Shown one piece after another: positions 16,938-25,115 of a DNA stretch of 64,000 bases. The DNA is taken from assembly GCA_963643165.1 (NCBI GenBank), contig CAVIJD010000002.1, forward strand, positions 1-64,000, written 5' to 3'. Source of the DNA: F23-D06 sp963643165 (GTDB lineage Bacteria > Bacteroidota > Bacteroidia > Bacteroidales > WCHB1-69). A model generated the notes under the pieces. That model was not told where the DNA came from. It did not search any database and saw only the letters and a list, made by a program, of their open reading frames with translations. The translations under genes and the position numbers were made by a program. Numbering within the stretch: the first letter of the stretch is position 1; every line of letters begins with the position of its first letter.

Positions 16938-19685
16938 TTATTTGCCGCAGGAGCAGCAGTTGTTCTTTTCTGACATGATGGCAGCCTGAGCCGCAGCCAG
17001 GCGGGCAACCGGCACGCGGAACGGAGAGCATGACACATAGTTCATGCCGCAGTTGTAGAAGAACTCAGCTGCGGAGGGGTCGCCGCCGTGTTCGCCGCAA
17101 ACGCCGCACTTGAGGTCGCTGCGGGTGGAACGTCCGCGCTCTATGCCGATCTTGACCAGTTCGCCGACGCACTCGCTGTCGAACGTGTTGAACGGGTCAG
17201 CCGGGATGATCTTGTCCTCGACATATTTGTGGACGATGGCGTTGACGTCGTCGCGGGAGAAACCGAAGGTCATCTGCGTAAGGTCGTTGGTGCCGAAGCT
17301 GAAGAAGTCGGCGACTTCGGCGATCTTGTTGGCCACGAGTGCAGCGCGCGGAATCTCGATCATCGTGCCGAAGCGGTATTCGATTTTGACGTTGTGTTTG
17401 GCCTCAATGTCGGCTTTCACTCTGGTGGCGATGGCTTTCTGGTTGCGCAACTCGGCGGCGTTGATGGTCAACGGGACCATAATCTCGAGGTGCGGGTCAA
17501 AACCTTCGTTCATCAGTTCGGCGGTGGCGGAGAAGAGCGCCTTGAACTGGGTTTCTGTGATTTCAGGATAGATGATGCCGAGACGGACACCGCGGAGACC
17601 CATCATCGGGTTCACTTCGTGCAGCGACTCGATGCGTTTGTGTATCTTCTCGTAGTCAAGACCGCGCTCTTTGGCCACTTCGCGCTGTTTTTCTTCAGAC
17701 TGCGGGACAAATTCGTGCAACGGCGGGTCCATCAGACGGAAAGTCAGCGGTTTGCCGTCCATGACCTTCAGTGTGCCCTTGGCGGCTTCTTTGATGTAAG
17801 GTTCAAGTTCGTTGAGGGCGGCGATTCTGTCTGTGGTCGTGTCGGCAAGGATCATCTTGCGCAGTTTCTCGAGCGGTTTTTCGCTGTTCTTGCCATAGAA
17901 CATGTGTTCGATGCGGAACAGGCCGATGCCTTCGGCGCCGAAGTTGATGGCGTTCTGAGCGTCTTCGGGTGTGTCGGCATTGGTGCGCACGCCCATCTTG
18001 CGGTATTTGTCCACCAGTTTCATGAACTCCTGGAAGAGCGGGTTCTCTGTGGCGTCGATCATCTTGACGGTGTCGGCATATACCCAGCCCTTGGAACCGT
18101 TGAGGCTCAGGGTGTCGCCCTCCTTGAAAGTTTTGCCGTTGATGGTGACGGTGCGGCTTGCCATGTCAATCTTGACGGCGTCGCAGCCCACGATGCAGCA
18201 TTTGCCCCAGCCGCGTGCCACGAGGGCGGCGTGCGATGTCATGCCGCCGCGTGCGGTCAGGATGCCGGTGGCGGAACGCATGCCTTCCACGTCTTCCGGG
18301 TTGGTCTCCTCGCGGACGAGGATGTTCTTTATGTTCTCGGCTGTATAAGCCATGGATTTCTCACTGTCAAGGGCGATTACGCCAACAGCGCCGCCAGGTC
18401 CTGCGGGAAGTCCCTTGGCCAGCACGTCGTGCTTTTTCTCGTCCGAAGCGTCCAGGATGGGGTGCAGCAACTCGTCAAGCTGGGCGGGAGAGACACGCAT
18501 CACAACCTCTTTCTCGTCGATGAGACCCTCGTGCAGCATGTCGAGCGCCATCGTCAGCGCGGCCACGCCCGTGCGCTTGCCGACACGGCACTGCAGCATG
18601 TACAGTCTGCCCTCTTGGATGGTGAACTCGATGTCGAGCATGTCGTGGAAGTTCTTCTCGAGAATCTCGCGGATGTCGCAGAGCTCTTTGTAGGTGTCAG
18701 GCATCAACTCTTGCATAGAGTGCATCATCCTGTTCTGTTCGTTCTTCGTGTCGTCGTTCAGCGGGTTGGGGGTGCGGATGCCGGCCACGACGTCTTCGCC
18801 CTGGGCGTTGATGAGCCATTCGCCATAGAACTGGTTGTCGCCCGTGGCAGGGTTGCGGGTGAAAGCCACGCCCGTGGCGGAACTGTCGCCCATGTTGCCG
18901 AATACCATGGCCTGTACGTTCACGGCTGTGCCCCAATCGTCAGGAATGCCTTCGATGCGGCGGTAGGAGATGGCTTTCTTGCCGTTCCAGCTCTTGAACA
19001 CGGCCTTGATGCCGCCCTCTAACTGAGCCTTGGCATCGTCAGGGAACTCTTCGCCGAGCGCTTCTTTGATCTTGGCCTTGAACTCGTTGGCAAGCTGCAA
19101 CAACTCTTCTGCCGTAATCTCTGTGTCGCTCTTGTAACCTTTCAGTGTCTTGAACTCGTCAAGCTTGTCGTCAAGGATCTTGCGGATGCCCTTGCCCTCG
19201 GCAGGCTCGCGCCCCTCGGCTTTCTCCATGACTACGTCAGCATACATCATAATCAGACGACGGTAGGAGTCATAGACGAAACGTGGATTGTTGGTCTTCT
19301 TGATGAGACCGGGAAGTGTCTTTGAACTGAGACCGATGTTCAGTACGGTGTCCATCATGCCGGGCATAGAACTGCGCGCACCTGAACGGCATGAAACCAA
19401 CAACGGGTTCTCTGCATCGTCATATTTCAGTCCCATTAATTTCTCTACATTGGAGATGCCTGTCCATACATCCTCCATCAAACCTTCCGGAAGCTGACAG
19501 TTGTTGGCATAATAAGCCGTGCAACATTCGGTCGTGATGGTGAGGCCTGCGGGAACGGGAAGCCCGAGAAGGCACATTTCGGCAAGGTTCGCTCCTTTGC
19601 CACCGAGCAGATTCTTCATGTCTGCTTTACCTTCGGCAGTTTTTCCTCCGAAGGTATAGACGTACTTTACGTTACTCATATTCAA
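16938..19685 (-). CDS. ppdK: Pyruvate, phosphate dikinase
   Basis: Interconverts pyruvate + ATP + Pi with PEP + AMP + PPi. 915 residues, slightly longer than the clostridial enzyme. The N-terminal ATP-grasp domain starts FGGKTAEGKADMKNLLGGKGANLAEM. The phosphohistidine domain has TARGGMTSHAALVARGWGK (catalytic His about 485). The C-terminal PEP/pyruvate barrel has GIGLFRIEHMF, GLRGVRLG, GTNDLTQM and the CGEHGGDP signature. It has its own promoter and terminator. In anaerobic Bacteroidota it is a central PEP/pyruvate enzyme. Confidence 0.98.
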   Translation of the reverse strand: MNMSNVKYVYTFGGKTAEGKADMKNLLGGKGANLAEMCLLGLPVPAGLTITTECCTAYYANNCQLPEGLMEDVWTGISNVEKLMGLKYDDAENPLLVSCRSGARSSMPGMMDTVLNIGLSSKTLPGLIKKTNNPRFVYDSYRRLIMMYADVVMEKAEGREPAEGKGIRKILDDKLDEFKTLKGYKSDTEITAEELLQLANEFKAKIKEALGEEFPDDAKAQLEGGIKAVFKSWNGKKAISYRRIEGIPDDWGTAVNVQAMVFGNMGDSSATGVAFTRNPATGDNQFYGEWLINAQGEDVVAGIRTPNPLNDDTKNEQNRMMHSMQELMPDTYKELCDIREILEKNFHDMLDIEFTIQEGRLYMLQCRVGKRTGVAALTMALDMLHEGLIDEKEVVMRVSPAQLDELLHPILDASDEKKHDVLAKGLPAGPGGAVGVIALDSEKSMAYTAENIKNILVREETNPEDVEGMRSATGILTARGGMTSHAALVARGWGKCCIVGCDAVKIDMASRTVTINGKTFKEGDTLSLNGSKGWVYADTVKMIDATENPLFQEFMKLVDKYRKMGVRTNADTPEDAQNAINFGAEGIGLFRIEHMFYGKNSEKPLEKLRKMILADTTTDRIAALNELEPYIKEAAKGTLKVMDGKPLTFRLMDPPLHEFVPQSEEKQREVAKERGLDYEKIHKRIESLHEVNPMMGLRGVRLGIIYPEITETQFKALFSATAELMNEGFDPHLEIMVPLTINAAELRNQKAIATRVKADIEAKHNVKIEYRFGTMIEIPRAALVANKIAEVADFFSFGTNDLTQMTFGFSRDDVNAIVHKYVEDKIIPADPFNTFDSECVGELVKIGIERGRSTRSDLKCGVCGEHGGDPSAAEFFYNCGMNYVSCSPFRVPVARLAAAQAAIMSEKNNCCSCGK

Positions 19686-19724
19686 TACTTTAAATTAATA
19701 GTTTACAACTTTAGTTTGAGAGCG

Positions 19725-19732
19725 CAAAAATA
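19725..19732 (-). promoter_or_regulatory. -7 box of ppdK
   Basis: TATTTTTG on the minus strand, about 40 bp before the ppdK start. Followed by GCGCTC, like other strong promoters in the window. Confidence 0.65.
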
Positions 19733-19747
19733 GCAAATATTACTGTT

Positions 19748-21973
19748 CTACAGACTTGTTTTTATAATCTTTTTGCGTGATGTGTGATTTATTTCGATGA
19801 TGTAAATGCCGTTTTCAAGATCGCTGAGGTCGATTTGCGTGCCGTATGCTCGTTTTAATATCCTTCCACAAAGGTCAAGAGCATCAATCTGGACTGCCGT
19901 GTTGTCATTTGTTCCCAAATCTATTTGTAACAATCCGCTGGTCGGATTTGGATAAATGTTCAGTTCCGCCTCTTTTTTTGCCGTCGCGCTTATGTTGACA
20001 GGACGTGCGGCTGGCATGCGCCCTTTGAAAAAACAAACTCCGCCGGCATAGTTGCCTGTGATGAGGTCCGGGAAACTCCCGCCATGGAGTTTTGCCGCCG
20101 CCGCCCCCGACCGGATGCCGTCTTTGATGGTGTGGGTACACGACAGACATGCGCTGTCTTCAGCCTCCGAGAGGCTTCCTGCCAGTCGGAACGTGCTGTT
20201 GAGGTTGTTGTCTATGTGGTTGTAATAGAAGATTATACCCTGTTCGCTGCCGCAGAGGAGCACGGTGCCGTGCAGACTGTCGCGGAAAAGACAGGGCACG
20301 CTGTGCCCGAAGTAGGACTGTTCGTAGTCGCGCACATCCACGTTGCCCAAGTTGTCGGTGATTTTCTCGAACGAGGGGCTGCCGTCCGTGCCGTTGTTCC
20401 GCCAATAGCTGAGTGTGCCGCGCCGGTTGCCGATGATGAGGTCGCCGCGGCCGTCGCCGTCGAGGTCGAAGCAGAACGGCGTGCTGAACTTGTCGCAAGT
20501 GATGCTTTGGTATTGTTTTGTTACGGTGTCGTTGCCGCCACAGAGCCGTCCGTGTGGCACGAACATCAGCGAGCCGTCTTGCATCCCGCACAACATGTCG
20601 GTCAGGCCGTCGCCGTCAAAGTCGCCGAATGTGGGGTGCAGTGCCTGAAAGTTCATTGCTTTGAGATTCCCGAAATCATCGGTCTGCAGCCGGAACACGG
20701 GTGCCTCCGGAGTGCCCGTGTTTTTGTAGTGGCGGATAGACGAGGAGAAGTGCGAGACGGGCAGCCCGTTGTCGGCCGTCACGCTGTCGAGACTGCCGTA
20801 GTTGGCCACGAAGAGGTCGATGAGCCCGTCGCCGTCAAAGTCGTATAGCACGGGTCTGCTGCCGCTGCCCACATCAACGGTCTCTTCTTGCAGGAAGGCC
20901 GTGTTGGTCAGGGTGTATTGTTGGAGCAGCGAGTCGTAGTCGTATTGCCAAATGCTGTTGCGGTTGTGCGATTTTGTGAGCGAGGGGTCTGAGGGGGAGA
21001 CGATCAGCGAGGGGCTTTCGTGTCCGGGCAAGGTGACGAAGGAGGGCGCGGGCATCGAGAACAGGTCAATGGGTGTCTGTGCCGGGAAGGCGGTGTCTTG
21101 CCGGGTCATGCGTGCTTCGGATGCCGTGCCGTGGTTGTATAGCAGGATGAGGTGCGGCGAGTCGATGTCGCCGACTAACAGGTCGTGCAGCCCGTTGCCG
21201 TCAAAGTCGTGCAGCAGCATAGAGGAGCCGGTGTGGCGCGTGGCCTCCCGAGGGGCGTCTTGCTTGCCGGAACAGTCGGTGAACAGGGTGATGCGGTTGT
21301 TGTCGGCAGCCTCGGCGAAGTGTCCCCAACATTCGTTCTCGAGCCTGAAGTCAAAAGTGTCGGGGTCGTTGCTGTAGTTGCGCAAAAAGTGGACGTATTT
21401 GCCGAGGACCCAAAAGTTGAGGATGTCGGTCCGCCCGTCCCCGTCAATGTCCTCGATGACAGGATAGTCGTTGGGGGAGGCGAAGATGTTGACGTAGCCG
21501 TTGTAATAGTAAGCGTCGAGTTGGTCGGTGACGAGGGTGAAAGAGAGCGAGCCGTTGTGAGAGGTGTTCTTGAACACGCGGATGCCGGCCAGTCCGTAGG
21601 TGAAGATGTCGGGTTGTCCGTCGCCGTTGTAGTCTTTGAGTAGGGCCCAGTCGTGCAGTTCCGGAAACTGCCGGGCATATTCGGGGGCGAACACAAAGCG
21701 GTTGTCTTGCCGCAGGAAGGTCAGGATGCGGTTGCCGTGTTTTTCAAAGGCGAACAGGTCGTCGATTCCGTCGCCGTTGAGGTCTATTTCGGAGAACTTG
21801 ACCGAGTTAAAGCCGCCGGTCCAAGGTTGCGGCAGGGTGTCTTGACCGTGTACTATGGGGATGGAGGAGTTGCGGAAGAAGCTGAAATCCTCGAGGTTCC
21901 CTTGTCCCAACGCCGGCCATGCCGACAGGATGAGGCATAACGTGAGGCAGAGGGTAGGGGGGAGGGCTCTCAT
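19748..21973 (-). CDS. Secreted FG-GAP/VCBS repeat protein with T9SS sorting domain
   Basis: A 741-residue exported protein with a signal peptide at about 1-23. At least seven calcium-binding FG-GAP loops of the form D-x-(D/N)-G-(D/N)-G-x-x-D are visible (DLNGDGIDD, DYNGDGQPD, DIDGDGRTD, DFDGNGLHD, DFDGDGLID, DFDGDGLTD, DLDGDGRGD), which should build a beta-propeller. The C-terminus is a T9SS domain: LNIYPNPTSGLLQ, ALDLCGRIL, LENGIYIIEI. It starts 2 bp after the M23 peptidase stop, so the two are co-translated from one mRNA. Its role is unknown, probably cell-surface binding. Confidence 0.85.
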   Translation of the reverse strand: MRALPPTLCLTLCLILSAWPALGQGNLEDFSFFRNSSIPIVHGQDTLPQPWTGGFNSVKFSEIDLNGDGIDDLFAFEKHGNRILTFLRQDNRFVFAPEYARQFPELHDWALLKDYNGDGQPDIFTYGLAGIRVFKNTSHNGSLSFTLVTDQLDAYYYNGYVNIFASPNDYPVIEDIDGDGRTDILNFWVLGKYVHFLRNYSNDPDTFDFRLENECWGHFAEAADNNRITLFTDCSGKQDAPREATRHTGSSMLLHDFDGNGLHDLLVGDIDSPHLILLYNHGTASEARMTRQDTAFPAQTPIDLFSMPAPSFVTLPGHESPSLIVSPSDPSLTKSHNRNSIWQYDYDSLLQQYTLTNTAFLQEETVDVGSGSRPVLYDFDGDGLIDLFVANYGSLDSVTADNGLPVSHFSSSIRHYKNTGTPEAPVFRLQTDDFGNLKAMNFQALHPTFGDFDGDGLTDMLCGMQDGSLMFVPHGRLCGGNDTVTKQYQSITCDKFSTPFCFDLDGDGRGDLIIGNRRGTLSYWRNNGTDGSPSFEKITDNLGNVDVRDYEQSYFGHSVPCLFRDSLHGTVLLCGSEQGIIFYYNHIDNNLNSTFRLAGSLSEAEDSACLSCTHTIKDGIRSGAAAAKLHGGSFPDLITGNYAGGVCFFKGRMPAARPVNISATAKKEAELNIYPNPTSGLLQIDLGTNDNTAVQIDALDLCGRILKRAYGTQIDLSDLENGIYIIEINHTSRKKIIKTSL

Positions 21974-21975
21974 GG

Positions 21976-22935
21976 CTACCTTACCCGAAGCCGTTGTCCC
22001 TCACGGATGAAGTCGCTTCTGAGCCGGTTGAGTTTCTTGAGTTTTGAAACCGAAGTGTGGTATTTGATGGCGATCTTGCCGAGGTTGTCGCCTTTGCGCA
22101 CCTTGTAGTAGGCGGTTGTAGTGCTCGGTTTTTTGGCGGCGATCTGTGCCGGGTCCGTTTTGGGCGGTGTCGGGGTGGAGACGCTGTAGCCGGAGACGTA
22201 CATGGTGTCGTACCTCAGGCAGAAGTTGTTGAAGTCAACGAGTCTGTTAGGGTTGATGTCGATGCCGAGGTAGCGGATTTCGAAGTGGAGGTGGGAGCCG
22301 TAGGAGCGTCCCGTGTTGCCGCCCAGTCCGATGATGTCGCCGGCGTGTACCACCTGTCCGGGGTTCACGAGGCGGCGAGAGAGGTGGGCGTAGTAGGTTT
22401 CAAGTCCGTTGTCGTGCCGTATGACGATGAGGTTGCCGTAGCCGCCGGTGTTGCTGCCTTTGGAGATGCGGACCATGCCGTCCCAGGCGGCTGCCACAGG
22501 CGTGCCCGTGGGGTAGCCGAGGTCAACGCCGCGGTGCATGCGGCGGTGCCGCCAACCGTAGTTGGAGGTTATCTTGTAGTTGGCCGGGTGATGATAGCCG
22601 GCGAGGCTGATGGTGTCTTTTGCCGCCGAGCCGATGTGCCGGTAGTGTATGCGGACGATGTCGAAGTTCTGGTAGAGACTTGCCCCGGGCATCCATTTGA
22701 AGTAGGTGAACAACATGCCGTCGCCGTGGTCAACGTTGTCGAACAACGCCTGGTCTTCGTCGATTTGCATCATGTCGCCCAAGGTGTCTTCCGGAACGTC
22801 CGCCTCAACGTGGGCGGTGTCGTTGACGACGTGGAACTGGATGTGGTTGTCCTGTTGAGCCTGTGCGGCCCCGTGAAAGGTGAGGCAGGTTATGAAAAGG
22901 GTTAAGGTGCCTATGACGGAAAATGTTCTTTTCAT
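21976..22935 (-). CDS. M23 metallopeptidase with C-terminal LysM domain
   Basis: An exported peptidoglycan endopeptidase, 319 residues. The signal peptide is at about 1-26 (ends AQAQ). The M23/LytM domain has zinc-ligand motifs MHRGVDLGYPTG and SHLHFEIR plus the connecting HDNGLETYYAHLSR. The C-terminal LysM repeat (YKVRKGDNLGKIAIKYH to EGQRLRVR) should bind peptidoglycan. All expected metal ligands are present, so an active enzyme is likely. It sits 15 bp after a small lipoprotein gene and 2 bp before the FG-GAP gene in one operon. Confidence 0.92.
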   Translation of the reverse strand: MKRTFSVIGTLTLFITCLTFHGAAQAQQDNHIQFHVVNDTAHVEADVPEDTLGDMMQIDEDQALFDNVDHGDGMLFTYFKWMPGASLYQNFDIVRIHYRHIGSAAKDTISLAGYHHPANYKITSNYGWRHRRMHRGVDLGYPTGTPVAAAWDGMVRISKGSNTGGYGNLIVIRHDNGLETYYAHLSRRLVNPGQVVHAGDIIGLGGNTGRSYGSHLHFEIRYLGIDINPNRLVDFNNFCLRYDTMYVSGYSVSTPTPPKTDPAQIAAKKPSTTTAYYKVRKGDNLGKIAIKYHTSVSKLKKLNRLRSDFIREGQRLRVR

Positions 22936-22950
22936 GCGGTTTCGTTCGGT

Positions 22951-23172
22951 TTAGGGATTATGCCTTTTCCTGGCGTTGTTCTTCTTGATGTAGTATGTGG
23001 TAGTTTGCGAGGTTGTGGCATTCCATTTGGGCTGATGACGGGTTCTCTTTTTGCTGTAGGCGGCTTTGTATTTTGCATTTGACCGCGAAGTGCTGCAGGC
23101 AGAAAACGATATGAGAAGAAACGCACATGCCGTAAGCAGCAGAATATGACAGAAAGAAAATCTTCTACCCAT
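22951..23172 (-). CDS. Small basic lipoprotein
   Basis: 73 residues. A hydrophobic signal ends in the lipobox FSAC, giving a lipid-anchored Cys near residue 25. The mature part is very basic and Thr/Asn-rich (SKKRTRHQPKW, YYIKKNNARKRHNP). The chosen start is ATG 23172; the longer frame to 23205 runs into the -7 box and is rejected. It is first in an operon with the M23 peptidase. No family is recognised; a basic peptidoglycan- or LPS-contacting tether is only a guess. Confidence 0.7.
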   Translation of the reverse strand: MGRRFSFCHILLLTACAFLLISFSACSTSRSNAKYKAAYSKKRTRHQPKWNATTSQTTTYYIKKNNARKRHNP

Positions 23173-23194
23173 TTTTTTCCATTTTTTTAGGGCG

Positions 23195-23202
23195 CAAATA
23201 TA
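23195..23202 (-). promoter_or_regulatory. -7 box of the lipoprotein-M23-FG-GAP operon
   Basis: TATATTTG on the minus strand, 22 bp before ATG 23172, followed by CGCCC. No TTG at the -33 position. Confidence 0.6.
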
Positions 23203-23228
23203 CACTTTATTTTTTAACCTCGGATATT

Positions 23229-23254
23229 TTTTTTGAGGCTATGGCCTCAAAAAA
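23229..23254. terminator. Bidirectional terminator-like hairpin between divergent genes
   Basis: TTTTTT-GAGGC / GCCTC-AAAAAA: an 11-bp stem with a 4-nt loop and U-runs on both strands. It is in an unexpected place, upstream of two divergent promoters, so it does not end either neighbouring gene. Confidence 0.5.
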
Positions 23255-23422
23255 CGTCCGCTTTGCTTTAACGACATCCTGGTTTTACAATATTTATATA
23301 TGTGTGGTGTCGTTTTGTCTTGCCTGAAAAATCCAAGAATGACATGAACGGTACTTCCCTGTTTCTAATATGATTATGGCAAAAAAAATCGGCCCAAAGA
23401 CAGTGCATACATTTTTGTTTTG

Positions 23423-23430
23423 TATTTTTG
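23423..23430 (+). promoter_or_regulatory. -7 box of DHH phosphoesterase gene
   Basis: TATTTTTG followed by CGCCC. It lies inside the longest open frame, so translation must begin downstream of about 23437. Confidence 0.6.
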
Positions 23431-23450
23431 CGCCCTTAAACTCAAAAAAA

Positions 23451-24488
23451 TTGAAAAGGAAAGAGATTCAGAAAGTCAGAGACATCCTGCAGTCTGTGCA
23501 TAAGATAGCGGTTGTCTTCCATTTCAATCCTGACGGAGATGCCGTAGGTTGTGCCTTGGCACTATATCACTATTTCAAAGATGACGGCTACGAGGTTTCT
23601 GTCGTCTCGCCGAACGCTTTTCCTGATTTTCTGGGGTGGATGGACGGCAGCGAACAAATCATTGTGGCGCAAGAGCATCCCGAAAGGGCTCAAGCGGTCA
23701 TCCGCGACTCGGAACTCCTGTTTGTCGTTGACATGAACGCTCCCCACCGCGCCGGCGACCTGGCAGACAGCATTAAGAAGTTCAACGGGGCTAAAATACT
23801 GATAGACCATCATCTACAGCCTGACATTCTCTGCGATGTGATGTACTCGACCCCCAAAACCAGTTCGGCTTGCGAGTTGGTGTATAATTTCCTGTACCGT
23901 TACCTGACTCCGGGACGCCCGTTCACGAAAGCTATAGCCGAGGCGCTCTATGTGGGCATCATCACCGACACGGGGTCGGTGTCGTACGCCTGCGACTGCC
24001 CGAACACTTACCAAGTGCTCAAGAAACTGATCTCGTCCGGCATCGACGGGGAGTCAATCCACCGGAAGGTCTATGACAACTATTCTGAAAGCCGCATCAG
24101 ACTGCTGGGCCTCGCCCTGTCGCAACGCCTGACCGTTCTTCCGGAATATGGCGTCTCTTATATCTATCTGACAAAGAAAGACTTGCTCGACAATAACTTC
24201 CAGATCGGCGACACGGAGGGGTTCGTCAACTACGGACTCTCCATAAAGTCTGTCGAGTTTACGGCTTTTTTTACCGAGCGCGACAACCGGATACGCGTCT
24301 CTTTCCGTTCAAAAGGCGATTTTGACGTCAATGTCTTTGCGCGCCGCTACTTCAATGGCGGCGGCCACCGCAATGCCGCCGGCGCTTTCTATAACGGCAC
24401 CGTCCAAGAGGCCGTCGCACACTTTGAGATGGCCGTGAAGACTGAAAGAGCCGCCAACGTCGCCAATACCAAAGTCAATAAGGTCTGA
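23451..24488 (+). CDS. DHH/DHHA1 family phosphoesterase (NrnA-like oligoribonuclease/pAp phosphatase)
   Basis: Degrades nanoRNA or pAp, and in related enzymes linear dinucleotides. 345 residues from TTG 23451. Metal-binding motifs are visible: FHFNPDGDAVG (about 24-34), VDMN, the IDHH of ILIDHHLQPD, and TDTGSVSY. The C-terminal DHHA1 domain has FRSKGDFDVN and NGGGHRNAAGA. The only upstream ATGs (23370, 23376) lie before the -7 box, which favours the TTG start. The gldI-like gene follows after 17 bp. Confidence 0.88.
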   Translation: MKRKEIQKVRDILQSVHKIAVVFHFNPDGDAVGCALALYHYFKDDGYEVSVVSPNAFPDFLGWMDGSEQIIVAQEHPERAQAVIRDSELLFVVDMNAPHRAGDLADSIKKFNGAKILIDHHLQPDILCDVMYSTPKTSSACELVYNFLYRYLTPGRPFTKAIAEALYVGIITDTGSVSYACDCPNTYQVLKKLISSGIDGESIHRKVYDNYSESRIRLLGLALSQRLTVLPEYGVSYIYLTKKDLLDNNFQIGDTEGFVNYGLSIKSVEFTAFFTERDNRIRVSFRSKGDFDVNVFARRYFNGGGHRNAAGAFYNGTVQEAVAHFEMAVKTERAANVANTKVNKV

Positions 24489-24505
24489 ACAGTATTAAGT
24501 TGAAG

Positions 24506-25051
24506 ATGAGACCCTCAATGTTGCTGAGATGCTGCGCCCCTCTGCTGGCCCTGCTCTTGCTGGCGGCTTGCCACAACCGGCCTACCGGCAGTGTCGTGGC
24601 CGACAGCCATGCCCCTAAGGAGGACAAGGAAGCCCCTTTTGTGGAGGGAAACAAGCGGATTATCCAACTGGAAAACGAGGAGATGACCCTTTTTATTAGC
24701 CGCTACCATTGGAATATGCAGCAGACAGGCTCCGGACTCTATATCGAGATTCTCGACCCCGGCAAAGGCCCCCTTTTTGAAGAGGGTGATGAGATTACGA
24801 TGTCCTACAAGACTTTTTTGCTCGATGGCGAACTGATCTATGACTCCGAACACGACGGCTTGAAACAATTCAAGGTTGCAAAGTCGCCGGAAATTGAAGC
24901 CTTGCACGAAGCGGTGCGTCTGCTCCGCCCCGGTGCGTCTGCACGCATTGTCACACCCTCGTACCTGGCCTATGGCGTGGCCGGCGACGGCGACAGGGTG
25001 AACGGACGCATGCCTTTGGCTATCATTTTCAAGATTGAAGCGGCCTCTTGA
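24506..25051 (+). CDS. FKBP-type prolyl isomerase lipoprotein, GldI-like
   Basis: A 181-residue lipoprotein; the signal ends in LLAAC, giving a lipidated Cys near residue 22. The FKBP core follows (GPLFEEGDEITMSYKTFLLDGELIYDS, then ARIVTPSYLAYGVAGDGDRV). Size and position after an NrnA-like gene match GldI of gliding/T9SS Bacteroidota, but the call rests on fold and context, not on a specific motif. ATG 24506 is preferred to TTG 24500. A second FKBP gene follows 64 bp downstream. Confidence 0.75.
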   Translation: MRPSMLLRCCAPLLALLLLAACHNRPTGSVVADSHAPKEDKEAPFVEGNKRIIQLENEEMTLFISRYHWNMQQTGSGLYIEILDPGKGPLFEEGDEITMSYKTFLLDGELIYDSEHDGLKQFKVAKSPEIEALHEAVRLLRPGASARIVTPSYLAYGVAGDGDRVNGRMPLAIIFKIEAAS

Positions 25052-25115
25052 CACTCTTTTGTGGAGAAAATATTTTTTTTAAACAATCAAATACAATAAA
25101 TTAACAGAAAAACTT

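Noticed and set aside
17088..19022. Open frame of 644 codons on the plus strand
   Set aside because: It is fully antisense to ppdK, which has all catalytic motifs. The antisense protein is a low-complexity Val/Asp/His-rich shadow with no family features.
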